Below are positions 24,724-32,787 of a DNA stretch of 64,000 bases, piece after piece. Source of the DNA: CAJPQU01 sp052170475 (GTDB lineage Bacteria > Bacillota > Negativicutes > Selenomonadales > Selenomonadaceae); NCBI GenBank assembly GCA_052170475.1, contig JBQNAL010000003.1, positions 62,001-126,000 of the forward strand. The letters run 5' to 3'. The first letter of the stretch is position 1. The number at the start of each line of letters is the position of its first letter. Both the position numbers and the translations under genes were made by a program. The notes beneath the pieces were generated by a model. That model was not told where the DNA came from and searched no databases. It saw nothing but the letters and a program-made list of their open reading frames with translations.

Positions 24724-26016
24724 TCATTTCTCCTGCGCCATGTACTGCGTGACGATCTTGACGGCGCAATAATTGCCGCACATGGAGCAGGCATCGGTAT
24801 CCGCCGCCTCTCGTGTCGCTCGCTTGGCGCGTGCCACCTCGGGATCGATGGCCAAGTCCATCTGCGCCTCCCAGTCCAGTGCCTTACGCGCCTTTGCCAT
24901 GGCGAGATCCCACGCCATCGCCCCCGGCACGCCTTTGACTATATCCGCCGCGTGGGCTGCGATGCGCGACGCGATCACTCCGTCATGAACGTCCTGCAAG
25001 GTGGGCAGAGCCAAATGCTCCGCCGGCGTGACGTAGCAGAGAAAATCCGCCCCAGAGACCGCCGCGAGTGTCCCGCCGATCGCCGAGGTGATGTGGTCGT
25101 AGCCCGGGGCCACATCCGTCACCAAGGGGCCTAAGACATAAAACGGCGCACCGTGGCAAAGGCGCTTTTCGAGCTCTATATTGGCGGCAATCTGATCAAA
25201 GGGAACGTGCCCCGGGCCTTCTACCATGACCTGCACGCCCCGCGCCCAAGCCCGATCCACCAATTCCCCCAGCGTCATCAGTTCCGTGATCTGCGCCCGA
25301 TCTGTCGCATCCGCCAAGCATCCGGGGCGAAGCCCATCCCCTAAACTGATCGTTACGTCATACTTCTCACAAATATCCAAGATCGCGTCATACTGTTCAT
25401 ACAGGGGATTCTCCTTTTCATTGTGGAGCATCCAGCCGGTAAGAAACGAACCGCCCCGACTCACCACATCCATGACGCGCCCCTCGCGGTGGAGCCGGCC
25501 AATGGCCTCGCGGGTGAGGCCGCAGTGGAGGGTCATGAAGTCCGCGCCGTCTTTCGCCTGCTCTTCAATGACCCTGAGCAAATCCTCGGCCTTCATATCG
25601 ACGACGGCGCCCCGCTCCTTGATCGCCGTCACCGTGGCCTCATAGATGGGAACCGTCCCCACCATCACCGGCGAATGGCCGATGATGGCACGCCGTGATG
25701 CGCCGATATGGTTTCCCGTCGAGAGATCCATCACCGCATCTGCGCCGCAGCGCACCGCTTCCGCCAATTTTTCCAGTTCCGGCTCTATCTCAGGAAAGTC
25801 GCTGGACGTCCCGAGATTGGCATTCACCTTCACCCGAAGCCCTTCGCCCACCCCCGCCGGCTTGAGGCCAGCGTGGTTGCGATTGGCGCATATCGCCACA
25901 GTTCCCTTCGCCACGCGCTCACGGATCGCCTCCGGGGTCTGTCGCTCCTCTCGCGCTACCTCTTTCATCTCCTCGGTGATCTTTCCCGCTCGCGCCGCCT
26001 GCATCTGCGTTGCCAT
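24724..26016 (-). CDS. thiC: Phosphomethylpyrimidine synthase
   Basis: This radical-SAM enzyme rearranges aminoimidazole ribotide to HMP-phosphate, the pyrimidine half of thiamine. The 430-aa protein is the short anaerobe form. It shows NANLGTSSD, MDLSTGNHI, MTLHCGLTREA, VEGPGHVPFDQI and the C-terminal cluster motif CSMCGNYC (C-x2-C-x4-C), which is the ThiC-specific arrangement. ATG 26016 follows GGGGAGG. Only 58 bases separate it from the preceding lipoprotein gene, and they hold a terminator, so there is no room for the TPP riboswitch that usually controls thiC. No other thiamine genes are in view. Confidence 0.97.
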   Translation of the reverse strand: MATQMQAARAGKITEEMKEVAREERQTPEAIRERVAKGTVAICANRNHAGLKPAGVGEGLRVKVNANLGTSSDFPEIEPELEKLAEAVRCGADAVMDLSTGNHIGASRRAIIGHSPVMVGTVPIYEATVTAIKERGAVVDMKAEDLLRVIEEQAKDGADFMTLHCGLTREAIGRLHREGRVMDVVSRGGSFLTGWMLHNEKENPLYEQYDAILDICEKYDVTISLGDGLRPGCLADATDRAQITELMTLGELVDRAWARGVQVMVEGPGHVPFDQIAANIELEKRLCHGAPFYVLGPLVTDVAPGYDHITSAIGGTLAAVSGADFLCYVTPAEHLALPTLQDVHDGVIASRIAAHAADIVKGVPGAMAWDLAMAKARKALDWEAQMDLAIDPEVARAKRATREAADTDACSMCGNYCAVKIVTQYMAQEK

Positions 26017-26033
26017 CGCTCTCGTGCCTCCCC

Positions 26034-26066
26034 ATAAGAAACCGCCCAGCCAAGCTGCTGAGCGGT
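26034..26066 (-). terminator. Intrinsic terminator between the GerMN lipoprotein and thiC
   Basis: A 10-bp stem with one mismatch (26041-26050 with 26057-26066) is followed on the minus strand by TTTCTTA. Confidence 0.7.
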
Positions 26067-26074
26067 CTTCGTGA

Positions 26075-26638
26075 TTACAGTAGATCCGTTTGCCGTGTAA
26101 AGGGCGCGCTCATATCCAAATGCCCGGAAATCGTTTCAATCCCCTTGCCCTCCACCGTGACCTGCACGGAATGGATCTCGGGGAACTCGGTCAAGGTGTT
26201 CACCAAAGAGCCTACGAGCATTTCCTCTCCCGTAGAGCCGCCGACAAAACGATCGATGAGTTCCGAACTGAAATCAACGGTCGCGAGTCCATTTTGCACC
26301 GTCACAGCGTTCACCTTCGTTCCCTTGGGGAATATGCCCGTCAGATGGGGTGCATCCGTCCCCTTCACCAAAGCCTCGACGACCGCTTTGTACTTGTCCT
26401 TTGTCGCCACCGTAGCCTGAATCGGTACGACCTTTTCCCCTTCCTCATCAGGATAGTAAAGCTTTACCTCCACCGTGACCGGTTGCGGCGGCTCCTCTGT
26501 CGTCGTCCCTTGTTTTGCGCCTTCTTGCGCCCCCGCGCCGGAAGGCTGCACCGGAGGAGGCTCCTTCCCATCGCATCCTGCCGCCAAAAGCGTCAGCGCC
26601 GTCAAAATCGCCATCAACCACAAAGTATAGTTACGCAT
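26075..26638 (-). CDS. GerMN-domain lipoprotein
   Basis: This 187-aa exported lipoprotein starts with MRNYTLWLMAILTALTLLAAGC; the lipobox LAAGC places acylated Cys near residue 22. After a Pro/Gln-rich linker comes one GerMN/sporulation-type domain (about residues 55-180): VKLYYPDEEGEKVVP, VVEALVKGTDAPHLTGIFPKGTKVNAVTVQNGLATVDFS. The family occurs in spore germination (GerM) and, in non-sporulating diderm Firmicutes, next to cell-wall amidases, as here. No catalytic role is known. It is 30 bases downstream of the amidase gene and probably acts with it in the envelope. ATG 26653 is an alternative start. Confidence 0.85.
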   Translation of the reverse strand: MRNYTLWLMAILTALTLLAAGCDGKEPPPVQPSGAGAQEGAKQGTTTEEPPQPVTVEVKLYYPDEEGEKVVPIQATVATKDKYKAVVEALVKGTDAPHLTGIFPKGTKVNAVTVQNGLATVDFSSELIDRFVGGSTGEEMLVGSLVNTLTEFPEIHSVQVTVEGKGIETISGHLDMSAPFTRQTDLL

Positions 26639-26668
26639 GTGTCCATCGCCCATCCTCTCCCACGCGAA

Positions 26669-27715
26669 TCACCGAAAAGCCGCGAAATAATTGGCCAACC
26701 CTTCGCATAGCCCCAACGCCATTTCCTGCTGGAAGTTCTCATCCGCCAACAGCTTTTTTTCCTTGGGGTTCGTGATGAAAGCCAATTCCGCTAAAGCGGC
26801 AGGTATCGAAGAATGATGCAAGACGTAGAACCGCGCTTCCTTGACACCGCGATTGCGCAGCCCGCTGTGATCGAGCATCCCGTCCTGCAACGCCTGCGCC
26901 AGCGCCATATCCTTCGCGCTCTTCGGGTAGTAAAAGGTCTCCGTCCCATTGGCCTCCGATTTCGTAAACGCATTGCAGTGGATGGAAAGAAACACCTCTG
27001 CCCTGGGTGTGGCTTCCCCCACGTCTACCCGCGCCTGCAATTCCTGTGCATCCGTAGCATTCACGCCATAGACGTCCCGATCGTCTTCCCTGGTCATCGC
27101 CACGTGAGCGCCGGAAGCGACCAAGAGCTCCTGCACCCGCTTCGCCACCAAAAGCGTAATGTCTTTTTCGCGAAGACCGTCTACCCCCACCGCCCCCGTA
27201 TCGGAGCCGCCATGCCCGGGGTCAATGACGATGGTGTGTCCCCTGACGCCTTCGATTTGCGCCAAAACCGTACGCTCTTCGCCATCGTAAAGATCGACGA
27301 CAAGCCGCCAAGGCAGCTTATTCTGCTTATCCGGCGGCAGGGTGTCGATCCGGTAATTCCCTTCGTCCGCGGGTGCCACCATAGAAAGCTCCACGCGCAC
27401 ATGGCCGCCCACTTCGGAGAACACCGCCCGTCGGCCATAGAGTCCATCCAACGCATACTCGCGGGGAAAATCGCCTAAACTGGTATCAGAAAAATCAAGC
27501 AGTAGCCGTTTGGGGCGCAGGAGACCGCCCCCCTTTACCGTGTACTCTGCGGGCGGCTGTGACAATCCGATCTCACAGCGCAAAAACGTCTGTCCTTCCT
27601 CTTCGACGACGTACGATTGAAAGGACACCACCCGCTGCGCGGGCGCAGCGAGCGCCGATGCGGAAAAGAGAAAAAGGCTCCACAGCCCAAAACAAAAAAG
27701 CACCCATTTTTTCAT
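26669..27715 (-). CDS. N-acetylmuramoyl-L-alanine amidase (AmiC/Amidase_3 type) with AMIN-like domain
   Basis: This 348-aa exported zinc amidase cuts the stem peptide from muramic acid in peptidoglycan. A signal peptide occupies residues 1-24. An AMIN-like beta domain spans about residues 28-150 (RPKRLLLDFSDTSL...), which in other proteins targets the septum or outer wall. The catalytic domain has His in DPGHGGSDTGA, Glu in REKDITL, His in SIHCNAF and the catalytic Glu in ALAELAFITNPKE. Its ATG overlaps the DUF3006 stop by four bases. It is co-transcribed with DUF3006 and the GerMN lipoprotein. Confidence 0.94.
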   Translation of the reverse strand: MKKWVLFCFGLWSLFLFSASALAAPAQRVVSFQSYVVEEEGQTFLRCEIGLSQPPAEYTVKGGGLLRPKRLLLDFSDTSLGDFPREYALDGLYGRRAVFSEVGGHVRVELSMVAPADEGNYRIDTLPPDKQNKLPWRLVVDLYDGEERTVLAQIEGVRGHTIVIDPGHGGSDTGAVGVDGLREKDITLLVAKRVQELLVASGAHVAMTREDDRDVYGVNATDAQELQARVDVGEATPRAEVFLSIHCNAFTKSEANGTETFYYPKSAKDMALAQALQDGMLDHSGLRNRGVKEARFYVLHHSSIPAALAELAFITNPKEKKLLADENFQQEMALGLCEGLANYFAAFR

Positions 27716-27957
27716 ACATTTCTCTCCTGTAATTCCCGCAAAAGATCGGCCGCCTCTCGCTGCGCCTGCACGGTCGCCTCCGCATCAAAAGCGATCTCGA
27801 TCCGAAGATACGCTCCCTCGTCTAGCCCCGTGGGCAAAAACCCTGCCGGGAAGACCACGGAACGCTCGTCCTCGCCGAGTAAAAGAACCGCTTGATCCCC
27901 CTCGTAGCGGTCAATGACCGCCTCTACGACAACCGCCTTTGGTTTTGTATCATCCAT
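27712..27957 (-). CDS. DUF3006 small protein
   Basis: This 81-aa protein has the DUF3006 pattern: AVIDRYEGDQAVLLLGEDER, then PAGFLPTGLDEGAYLRIEI. The family has no known biochemical function and is repeatedly found beside ComEC-like metallo-beta-lactamase proteins. That arrangement is seen here, with one base between the two genes. It has no signal peptide. Its stop overlaps the amidase start (ATGA), so the three genes are translationally coupled. Confidence 0.85.
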   Translation of the reverse strand: MDDTKPKAVVVEAVIDRYEGDQAVLLLGEDERSVVFPAGFLPTGLDEGAYLRIEIAFDAEATVQAQREAADLLRELQERNV

Positions 27958-27958
27958 C

Positions 27959-28909
27959 TCAGTTCCCCTTGTCGCTGTTCTTTGCGCCCCGTTCCGACGT
28001 CACGCGGTACGTTTTCCCATCCGATTCCACGGTGATCGTCCCATTCACATCCGTGCGGTAAAAGTCGATGTGTTGCTTTTCATAAAGTCGGCGCACCGAC
28101 GGATGCGGGTGATGGTAGGAATTTCCCTCCCCACAGGAAATCAAGGCTACCTCCGGCTGCACGGCCTTCAAAAACGCCGGACTCGAAGAGGTCTTGCTGC
28201 CGTGATGGCCGGACTTCAAAACTTGGCACCGCAAATCGCTGCCCGCATGACGCTTCAAGATCCCCTCTTCCGTAGGTTTTTCCGCATCGCCGGTCAGCAT
28301 CATGGCAAAACTGCCATAAGTGAGCCGCCCCACCAACGAATTGAGGTTCAGATTGATCTTCCCATCGGCACCGTGACCGCCTTCCTTCACCATCGCCTCC
28401 GTCGGCGAAAGGACGGTAAAGGAAACGCCGCCGCCAAAATCCAACGCATCGCCGTCGCGCAACGTCCGATAAGGAATATGCTTCGCCTTGATGGTCTTCA
28501 AGTAGTCACGATAAAACTTCGGCGTCGCAGTCTGCCCATTGTCATACACCGCTTTCACGGTATAGTTCTGAAATACCATGGCGGAGCCGCCCAGGTGATC
28601 CCGATGGGGATGGGTAATGATCAGCTTGTCGATGACTTTGATTCCTTCTCGATCAAGCGCCGCCTTGAGCTTCGGCGCATCATCCGTATCCCCCGCATCG
28701 AGAAGGATCGTCTCCTTCCCCGTGCGGATGAGGATCGCATCCCCTTGTCCAACATCCAACACCTTCACGACGAGCGCAGAAGACGAGGCGACTTCCCGCG
28801 ACGTCGCCGAATGAGACGGCTCCCCCGCCTTCGCGCCACAACCCGATAGCGCCATGAGCGCCGCGCCCATCACCATGAGGAAAAGCCATGTGCGCCAACG
28901 TCGCCTCAT
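27959..28909 (-). CDS. ComEC/Rec2-like metallo-beta-lactamase-fold lipoprotein
   Basis: This 316-aa protein is exported and lipid-anchored: the signal is residues 1-23 with lipobox LSGC. The MBL fold carries VLDVGQGDAILIRTG, LLDAGDTDD, THPHRDHLGG (metal site HxHxDH), GDAEKPTEE and SGHHGSKTSSSPAFL. These are the motifs of the extracellular C-terminal domain of the DNA-uptake protein ComEC, here without the membrane channel. Homologous stand-alone lipoproteins may be secreted nucleases or phosphodiesterases, but the substrate is unknown. It forms an operon with DUF3006 and the amidase. Confidence 0.9.
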   Translation of the reverse strand: MRRRWRTWLFLMVMGAALMALSGCGAKAGEPSHSATSREVASSSALVVKVLDVGQGDAILIRTGKETILLDAGDTDDAPKLKAALDREGIKVIDKLIITHPHRDHLGGSAMVFQNYTVKAVYDNGQTATPKFYRDYLKTIKAKHIPYRTLRDGDALDFGGGVSFTVLSPTEAMVKEGGHGADGKINLNLNSLVGRLTYGSFAMMLTGDAEKPTEEGILKRHAGSDLRCQVLKSGHHGSKTSSSPAFLKAVQPEVALISCGEGNSYHHPHPSVRRLYEKQHIDFYRTDVNGTITVESDGKTYRVTSERGAKNSDKGN

Positions 28910-28965
28910 CTTCCGTCACCTCCCGCCATGATCCCATACGACATGTGTGTGGCACATGCCCGCAT

Positions 28966-29589
28966 TCATTTCTTCGGCTGCTCTTTCGCCGCCCGCTGCG
29001 CTTCCTTCTTTGCTTTCGCCTGCGCTTCCTTGGCTTCCTTTTCCTGACGGTTCTTTTCCTCTTCCGCCGACCAATCGAAATTCTTATAGAATTTCTGCGC
29101 CATCATGGTGTAGGTCTTCACGTCGTCTGGATCGTCGCGGTCAGCAATGATCTGATAGGAGTAGAGCAGCTCGTTCGTCCCGGCTTTGTACACATCGAAG
29201 AAGAAGACCGTCCGACTGTTGTTCGCCACCGTCAGGAGAACGTAGGCATCGGCGTACTGCGCCGCCTGGTCGCGAAACACTTTAGCGCCCACATGGCGAT
29301 CCGTCTGATAGAGGTCAACCTGTCTGTCCCGCAGAATATACTGCGCCATGACATCATAAGTCACCACCTGATGCTTGGAGACGACGGCCGCTTCGTTCAA
29401 GAGTCGCACCAATTCCTCCAGCGAGGGCGAACCATTGACGGGCATGTAGAGCGGCGCCGCCACCGCCAGCCGTTCGACCTGAACGAGTCCCGCCCCTTCG
29501 ATCACGGTCGCCTTGTCAGAATAGGCCAGCGCCAAGGCGCTGTTCCCGAAAAGAAAGAGCGCCGCCAACAGTTGAAAGACTTTTTTCAT
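28966..29589 (-). CDS. Exported protein of unknown function with charged coiled C-terminal tail
   Basis: No function was recognised. The 207-aa product has a signal peptide (MKKVFQLLAALFLFGNSALA, then YSDK). The mixed alpha/beta body includes YILRDRQVDLYQTDRHVGAKV and ADAYVLLTVANNSRTVFFFDVY. This resembles small periplasmic proteins that assemble into the envelope or bind nucleotides, but it is not diagnostic. The last 45 residues are a Lys/Glu/Ala helix. ATG 29589 follows GGAGGAATATACCG. It stands between desulfoferrodoxin and the MBL lipoprotein on the same strand. Confidence 0.7.
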   Translation of the reverse strand: MKKVFQLLAALFLFGNSALALAYSDKATVIEGAGLVQVERLAVAAPLYMPVNGSPSLEELVRLLNEAAVVSKHQVVTYDVMAQYILRDRQVDLYQTDRHVGAKVFRDQAAQYADAYVLLTVANNSRTVFFFDVYKAGTNELLYSYQIIADRDDPDDVKTYTMMAQKFYKNFDWSAEEEKNRQEKEAKEAQAKAKKEAQRAAKEQPKK

Positions 29590-29625
29590 CGGTATATTCC
29601 TCCATTACATCGAATTGCCCTCGGC

Positions 29626-30009
29626 TCAGACCTCCGCTTTCCAAAGGCCGTGGAGATTGCAGTAGGCGTAAGCGGCCACCGGCGCGTCGTCCTCCGTCAG
29701 CGCGAAGACCGCCTGCGGCGCGTCCCCTGCCGAAAGCACCTTGCGCTGACCGCCCTGCTTCGTCTCCAAATAGATCCACTCGATCAGATGTTCCGCCGTC
29801 ATGGGATGGAGCGTGCTGCCCACCGTGACGGTGACCTTCTGCCCCTCCACCTGAATGACCGGCACGTGTTTTTCCTGCGCCGCGTCGGTGGTGTTCGGCG
29901 TCATCTCCTGCATGGGCTTGCCGCAGCACGAAATCTCGCCCTGTCCGCCCGCAATGACCCCGATGATGGTGCCTTCTTCGCGACATACATAAAATTTTCC
30001 CTTTGCCAT
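29626..30009 (-). CDS. dfx: Desulfoferrodoxin / superoxide reductase with incomplete desulforedoxin site
   Basis: Superoxide reductase removes superoxide in anaerobes without making oxygen. The 127-aa protein has the complete catalytic iron site: Glu46-Lys47-His48, His68, His74, Cys117 and His120. The N-terminal desulforedoxin knuckle should have C-x2-C and CC. Here Cys9 is followed by REE, so the second Cys is missing, while Cys28-Cys29 remain. The FeS4 centre I is probably not formed, which makes it functionally a one-iron (neelaredoxin-like) enzyme on a two-domain scaffold. It is preceded by dapA on the same strand. Confidence 0.93.
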   Translation of the reverse strand: MAKGKFYVCREEGTIIGVIAGGQGEISCCGKPMQEMTPNTTDAAQEKHVPVIQVEGQKVTVTVGSTLHPMTAEHLIEWIYLETKQGGQRKVLSAGDAPQAVFALTEDDAPVAAYAYCNLHGLWKAEV

Positions 30010-30065
30010 AAAATCAGATCCTTTCTTTACAGTACAAGCATTTCTTCTTTTCTATCCCGCCCATC

Positions 30066-30953
30066 TCAGGCGATCAGCCCATGCGCGCGCAGCGCCGCCG
30101 TAAGCTGCGGCACATGCTCCGCCTCCATCTCCGAGAGCGGACGGCGAAGCGCCCCCACCTGCCACCCCATGAGGCGCATGGCCGTCTTGACGGGAATGGG
30201 GTTCACCTCAGAGAAGAGGGCATCGATGAGATCCGTGTAGGCGATCTGCAGATCACGCGCCTTATCCACTTTGCCGTCGAAATAAAGCTGGCACATGTCA
30301 TGCGTCTCTTGCGGCGCGACGTTCGACAGGACAGAAATGACGCCCTGCCCGCCCAAAGACAGGATCGGCACGATCTGATCGTCATTCCCGGAGTAGACCG
30401 CCAACGCGTCCCCGCAGGCGTGGCGCAGCCGCAAAATCGACGAGAGATCGCCGTTCGCTTCCTTCACGGCCACGATGTTCGGGTGTTTCGCCAGCTCGAC
30501 GTAAGCCGGCACCTTGATGGAGACACCGGTGCGCGACGGCACATCATAGAGGATACAGGGAATGGACACGCTGTCGGCAATGGCCTGAAAATGCGTCACC
30601 AAGCCCTTTTGCGTGCATTTATTGTAGTACGGCGTCACGAGGAGCAGCCCGTCCGCCCCCACTTGCTCCGAATACTGCGAGAGCTGGATGGCATAGGACG
30701 TATCGTTGGATCCCGCTCCGGCGATGACCGGGACACGCCCGCGGACGGTCTCCACCGTGAACTTGATCGCCGCCTTATGCTCGGCGTCGTTCATGGTGGC
30801 CGCTTCGCCGGTCGTTCCCGCCACGATGATGGCATCCGTCCCGTGATCGATCTGATGGTCGATCATGCGCTGAAATTCAGGAAAATTGATTCCATCCGCC
30901 GTAAAAGGGGTGACGATGGCCACCCCCGCCCCGCGAAAAATGAGCTTCTTCAT
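30066..30953 (-). CDS. dapA: 4-hydroxy-tetrahydrodipicolinate synthase
   Basis: This enzyme condenses pyruvate and aspartate semialdehyde at the start of lysine and meso-diaminopimelate synthesis. The 295-aa TIM barrel has GTTGEAATM (substrate carboxylate), AGAGSNDT, the catalytic Tyr in ILYDVPSRTG, and the Schiff-base Lys in VAVKEANGD. ATG 30953 is the usual start (MKKLIFRGAGVAIVTPF). It has no recognisable lysine riboswitch. The HEPN gene upstream ends 58 bases before it. Confidence 0.97.
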   Translation of the reverse strand: MKKLIFRGAGVAIVTPFTADGINFPEFQRMIDHQIDHGTDAIIVAGTTGEAATMNDAEHKAAIKFTVETVRGRVPVIAGAGSNDTSYAIQLSQYSEQVGADGLLLVTPYYNKCTQKGLVTHFQAIADSVSIPCILYDVPSRTGVSIKVPAYVELAKHPNIVAVKEANGDLSSILRLRHACGDALAVYSGNDDQIVPILSLGGQGVISVLSNVAPQETHDMCQLYFDGKVDKARDLQIAYTDLIDALFSEVNPIPVKTAMRLMGWQVGALRRPLSEMEAEHVPQLTAALRAHGLIA

Positions 30954-31011
30954 AGAACTCTCCTTTCGGTCTTTACCTTGAACCCGATCTCTTTTGCAGT
31001 GGTATATCTTT

Positions 31012-31440
31012 TTAAGGATGCGCGTAACCCTCTACACGTTTTGCACAATAGCCTTCGACTTCCTTAAAAAAATCCTTCAAAAACGCAAGGTTATTTTTCG
31101 TTTCCTGCGCATTTGGCAGATAGAAATCATCATAATCACTGGCATGACGTGTTTCTACAATCCTTGCGATTTTTTTCCAATAGGATTTATCAAAAATATT
31201 GGTATTCAAATAAAATTGATTAAAAGCGCCCAAAGCTATTTTATGCGTTCTCGTTTCCCGCTCATCGAGTGCATGTACGGCCAGCAAAATGTGAAACATC
31301 GCATAATATATCCGATTGTTTGCACTGGCGTAGGAACCATGTTCCGTCAGGGCTTCTGCATCGGCCATTTCCTCCTGCGCCTTGTGCAAGCGATAGTCCA
31401 TTAACTCTCGCTTCATGTGTTCATGCTTCATGGTTTGCAT
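31012..31440 (-). CDS. HEPN-domain protein (toxin-like partner of MNT)
   Basis: This 142-aa helical HEPN protein is of the COG1895 type. It shows ASANNRIYYAMFHILLAVHAL, then RETRTHKIALGAFN. RETRTH supplies the R-x4-H motif proposed as the RNase active site of HEPN toxins. Start ATG 31440 overlaps the MNT gene by 20 bases; internal ATGs at 31431 and 31416 are alternatives. Together the pair has the layout of HEPN/MNT toxin-antitoxin modules, in which the MNT adds AMP to the HEPN and silences it. Base composition is visibly richer in A+T than the neighbours, which suggests acquisition. Confidence 0.88.
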   Translation of the reverse strand: MQTMKHEHMKRELMDYRLHKAQEEMADAEALTEHGSYASANNRIYYAMFHILLAVHALDERETRTHKIALGAFNQFYLNTNIFDKSYWKKIARIVETRHASDYDDFYLPNAQETKNNLAFLKDFFKEVEGYCAKRVEGYAHP

Positions 31441-31774
31441 AGAGTGTCACGCCTTCTTGATGGACGTTTCTGTAAAACGGAAGGACTTTGTGCCATTTTT
31501 GAAAGAAGGGTGAACTTTTGGCAATCGGCTGAATATCGAGTTGATATTCAGCATTGAAATCACACGTCATATCAATCAGGCTGCCTACGCGGTTTCTCTC
31601 TTTGCTGTGCGGCACATGCAGCAGCACCATAATATCAATGTCGGAATCGGCGGTATAATCACCGCGTGCATAGGAGCCGTACAACACAACCTTATGCAGC
31701 TCCGCTCCGTAGAGGTCTTTGACTTTTTGCGCGTAACGATTAAGGATGTGTCGAAGTTCTTTTACAGTTTTCAT
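31421..31774 (-). CDS. MNT-type nucleotidyltransferase (antitoxin-like)
   Basis: This 117-aa minimal nucleotidyltransferase has the catalytic GS-x10-DxD motif (LYGSYARGDYTADSDIDIMV) near residues 33-53, with a third acidic residue expected at the strand in EYQLDIQPI. ATG 31774 is set by GGAGGCGG eight bases upstream; the frame is open to 31870 but lacks a site. It overlaps the HEPN start by 20 bases. Known MNT partners inactivate the HEPN toxin by adding AMP to it. The gene sits between ftsY and dapA with no obvious link to either. Confidence 0.88.
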   Translation of the reverse strand: MKTVKELRHILNRYAQKVKDLYGAELHKVVLYGSYARGDYTADSDIDIMVLLHVPHSKERNRVGSLIDMTCDFNAEYQLDIQPIAKSSPFFQKWHKVLPFYRNVHQEGVTLYANHEA

Positions 31775-31866
31775 ATCGACCGCCTCCTTTGATATGCGAC
31801 AACGCCGATGAACGTCTTTATCATACAGGCAGTGCGCTTCGTTTGTCAATTTCAAATTCTGCCCCG

Positions 31867-32781
31867 TCAACGATCAAAAAGTGCTTTCGCAAACTCCTCC
31901 GCTGCGAAGGGGCGCAGATCCTCGACGGCCTCCCCGACGCCGATCCATTTGATGGGGATGGACAGCTCCGCCTTGATTCCGATGACGACGCCGCCCTTCG
32001 CCGTGCCGTCCAATTTCGTCAGGACGACGCCGGTGACGGGCGCCGCTTGCGTGAAGAGCTTGGCCTGACTGACGGCGTTCTGCCCCGTGGTGGCGTCTAA
32101 GACCAGGAGGGTTTCATGGGGTGCGCCGGGGATTTCCCGCTCAATGACCCGGTTGATTTTTTCGAGTTCCGCCATGAGATTCGCCTTCGTCTGAAGACGC
32201 CCCGCCGTGTCCACGATGAGGACATCCACCGCCCGCGCCTTCGCCGCTTTCACGGCGTCAAAGACGACCGCCGCCGGATCGGAGCCTTCCTCGTGGCGAA
32301 TGACCTCAGCCTTTGTCCGCTCGCCCCAGATCTCCAGCTGGTCGATGGCCGCCGCCCGAAAGGTGTCCGCCGCCGCCAACATCACCTTTTTCCCATAATA
32401 GTGATAGAAGGCGCTGAGTTTGCCGATCGTGGTCGTCTTGCCCGCGCCGTTCACCCCCACGATGAGGAGAACCGTCGGCCCATTCGCCGCCATGCGGACG
32501 CCCGCCCCGCCCTTGACCAAGAGGGCGGTGATCTCCTTTTCCAAAAATGGCTTGAGATCCGCCGGTTCTTTGATCTCCTTCGCCTTGATCCCCCGACGCA
32601 CCGCCTTCATCAGCGTTTCCGTCGTGGCGACACCCACGTCCGCCATGAGGAGGATCTCCTCCAAGTCGTCCAAGAGCGCCTCGTCGATGTCGGCATACCC
32701 CAAGATCGCCGTTTCGATTTTCGCGGTCAAGGAAGCCCGTGTCCTCGTAAGCCCCTGTTTCAGCCGGTCAAAAAATCCCAT
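31867..32781 (-). CDS. ftsY: Signal recognition particle receptor FtsY
   Basis: This GTPase docks SRP-ribosome complexes at the membrane. The 304-aa protein holds just the N (four-helix bundle, about residues 1-95) and G domains; the acidic membrane-targeting A domain of E. coli FtsY is absent, as in many Firmicutes. GTP motifs are GVNGAGKTTTIGKL (G1), DTFRAAAIDQLE, DTAGRLQTK (G3) and TKLDGTAKGG (G4/closing). ATG 32781 lies six bases past the smc stop, so smc and ftsY are one operon. Confidence 0.97.
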   Translation of the reverse strand: MGFFDRLKQGLTRTRASLTAKIETAILGYADIDEALLDDLEEILLMADVGVATTETLMKAVRRGIKAKEIKEPADLKPFLEKEITALLVKGGAGVRMAANGPTVLLIVGVNGAGKTTTIGKLSAFYHYYGKKVMLAAADTFRAAAIDQLEIWGERTKAEVIRHEEGSDPAAVVFDAVKAAKARAVDVLIVDTAGRLQTKANLMAELEKINRVIEREIPGAPHETLLVLDATTGQNAVSQAKLFTQAAPVTGVVLTKLDGTAKGGVVIGIKAELSIPIKWIGVGEAVEDLRPFAAEEFAKALFDR

Positions 32782-32787
32782 GTTCCT

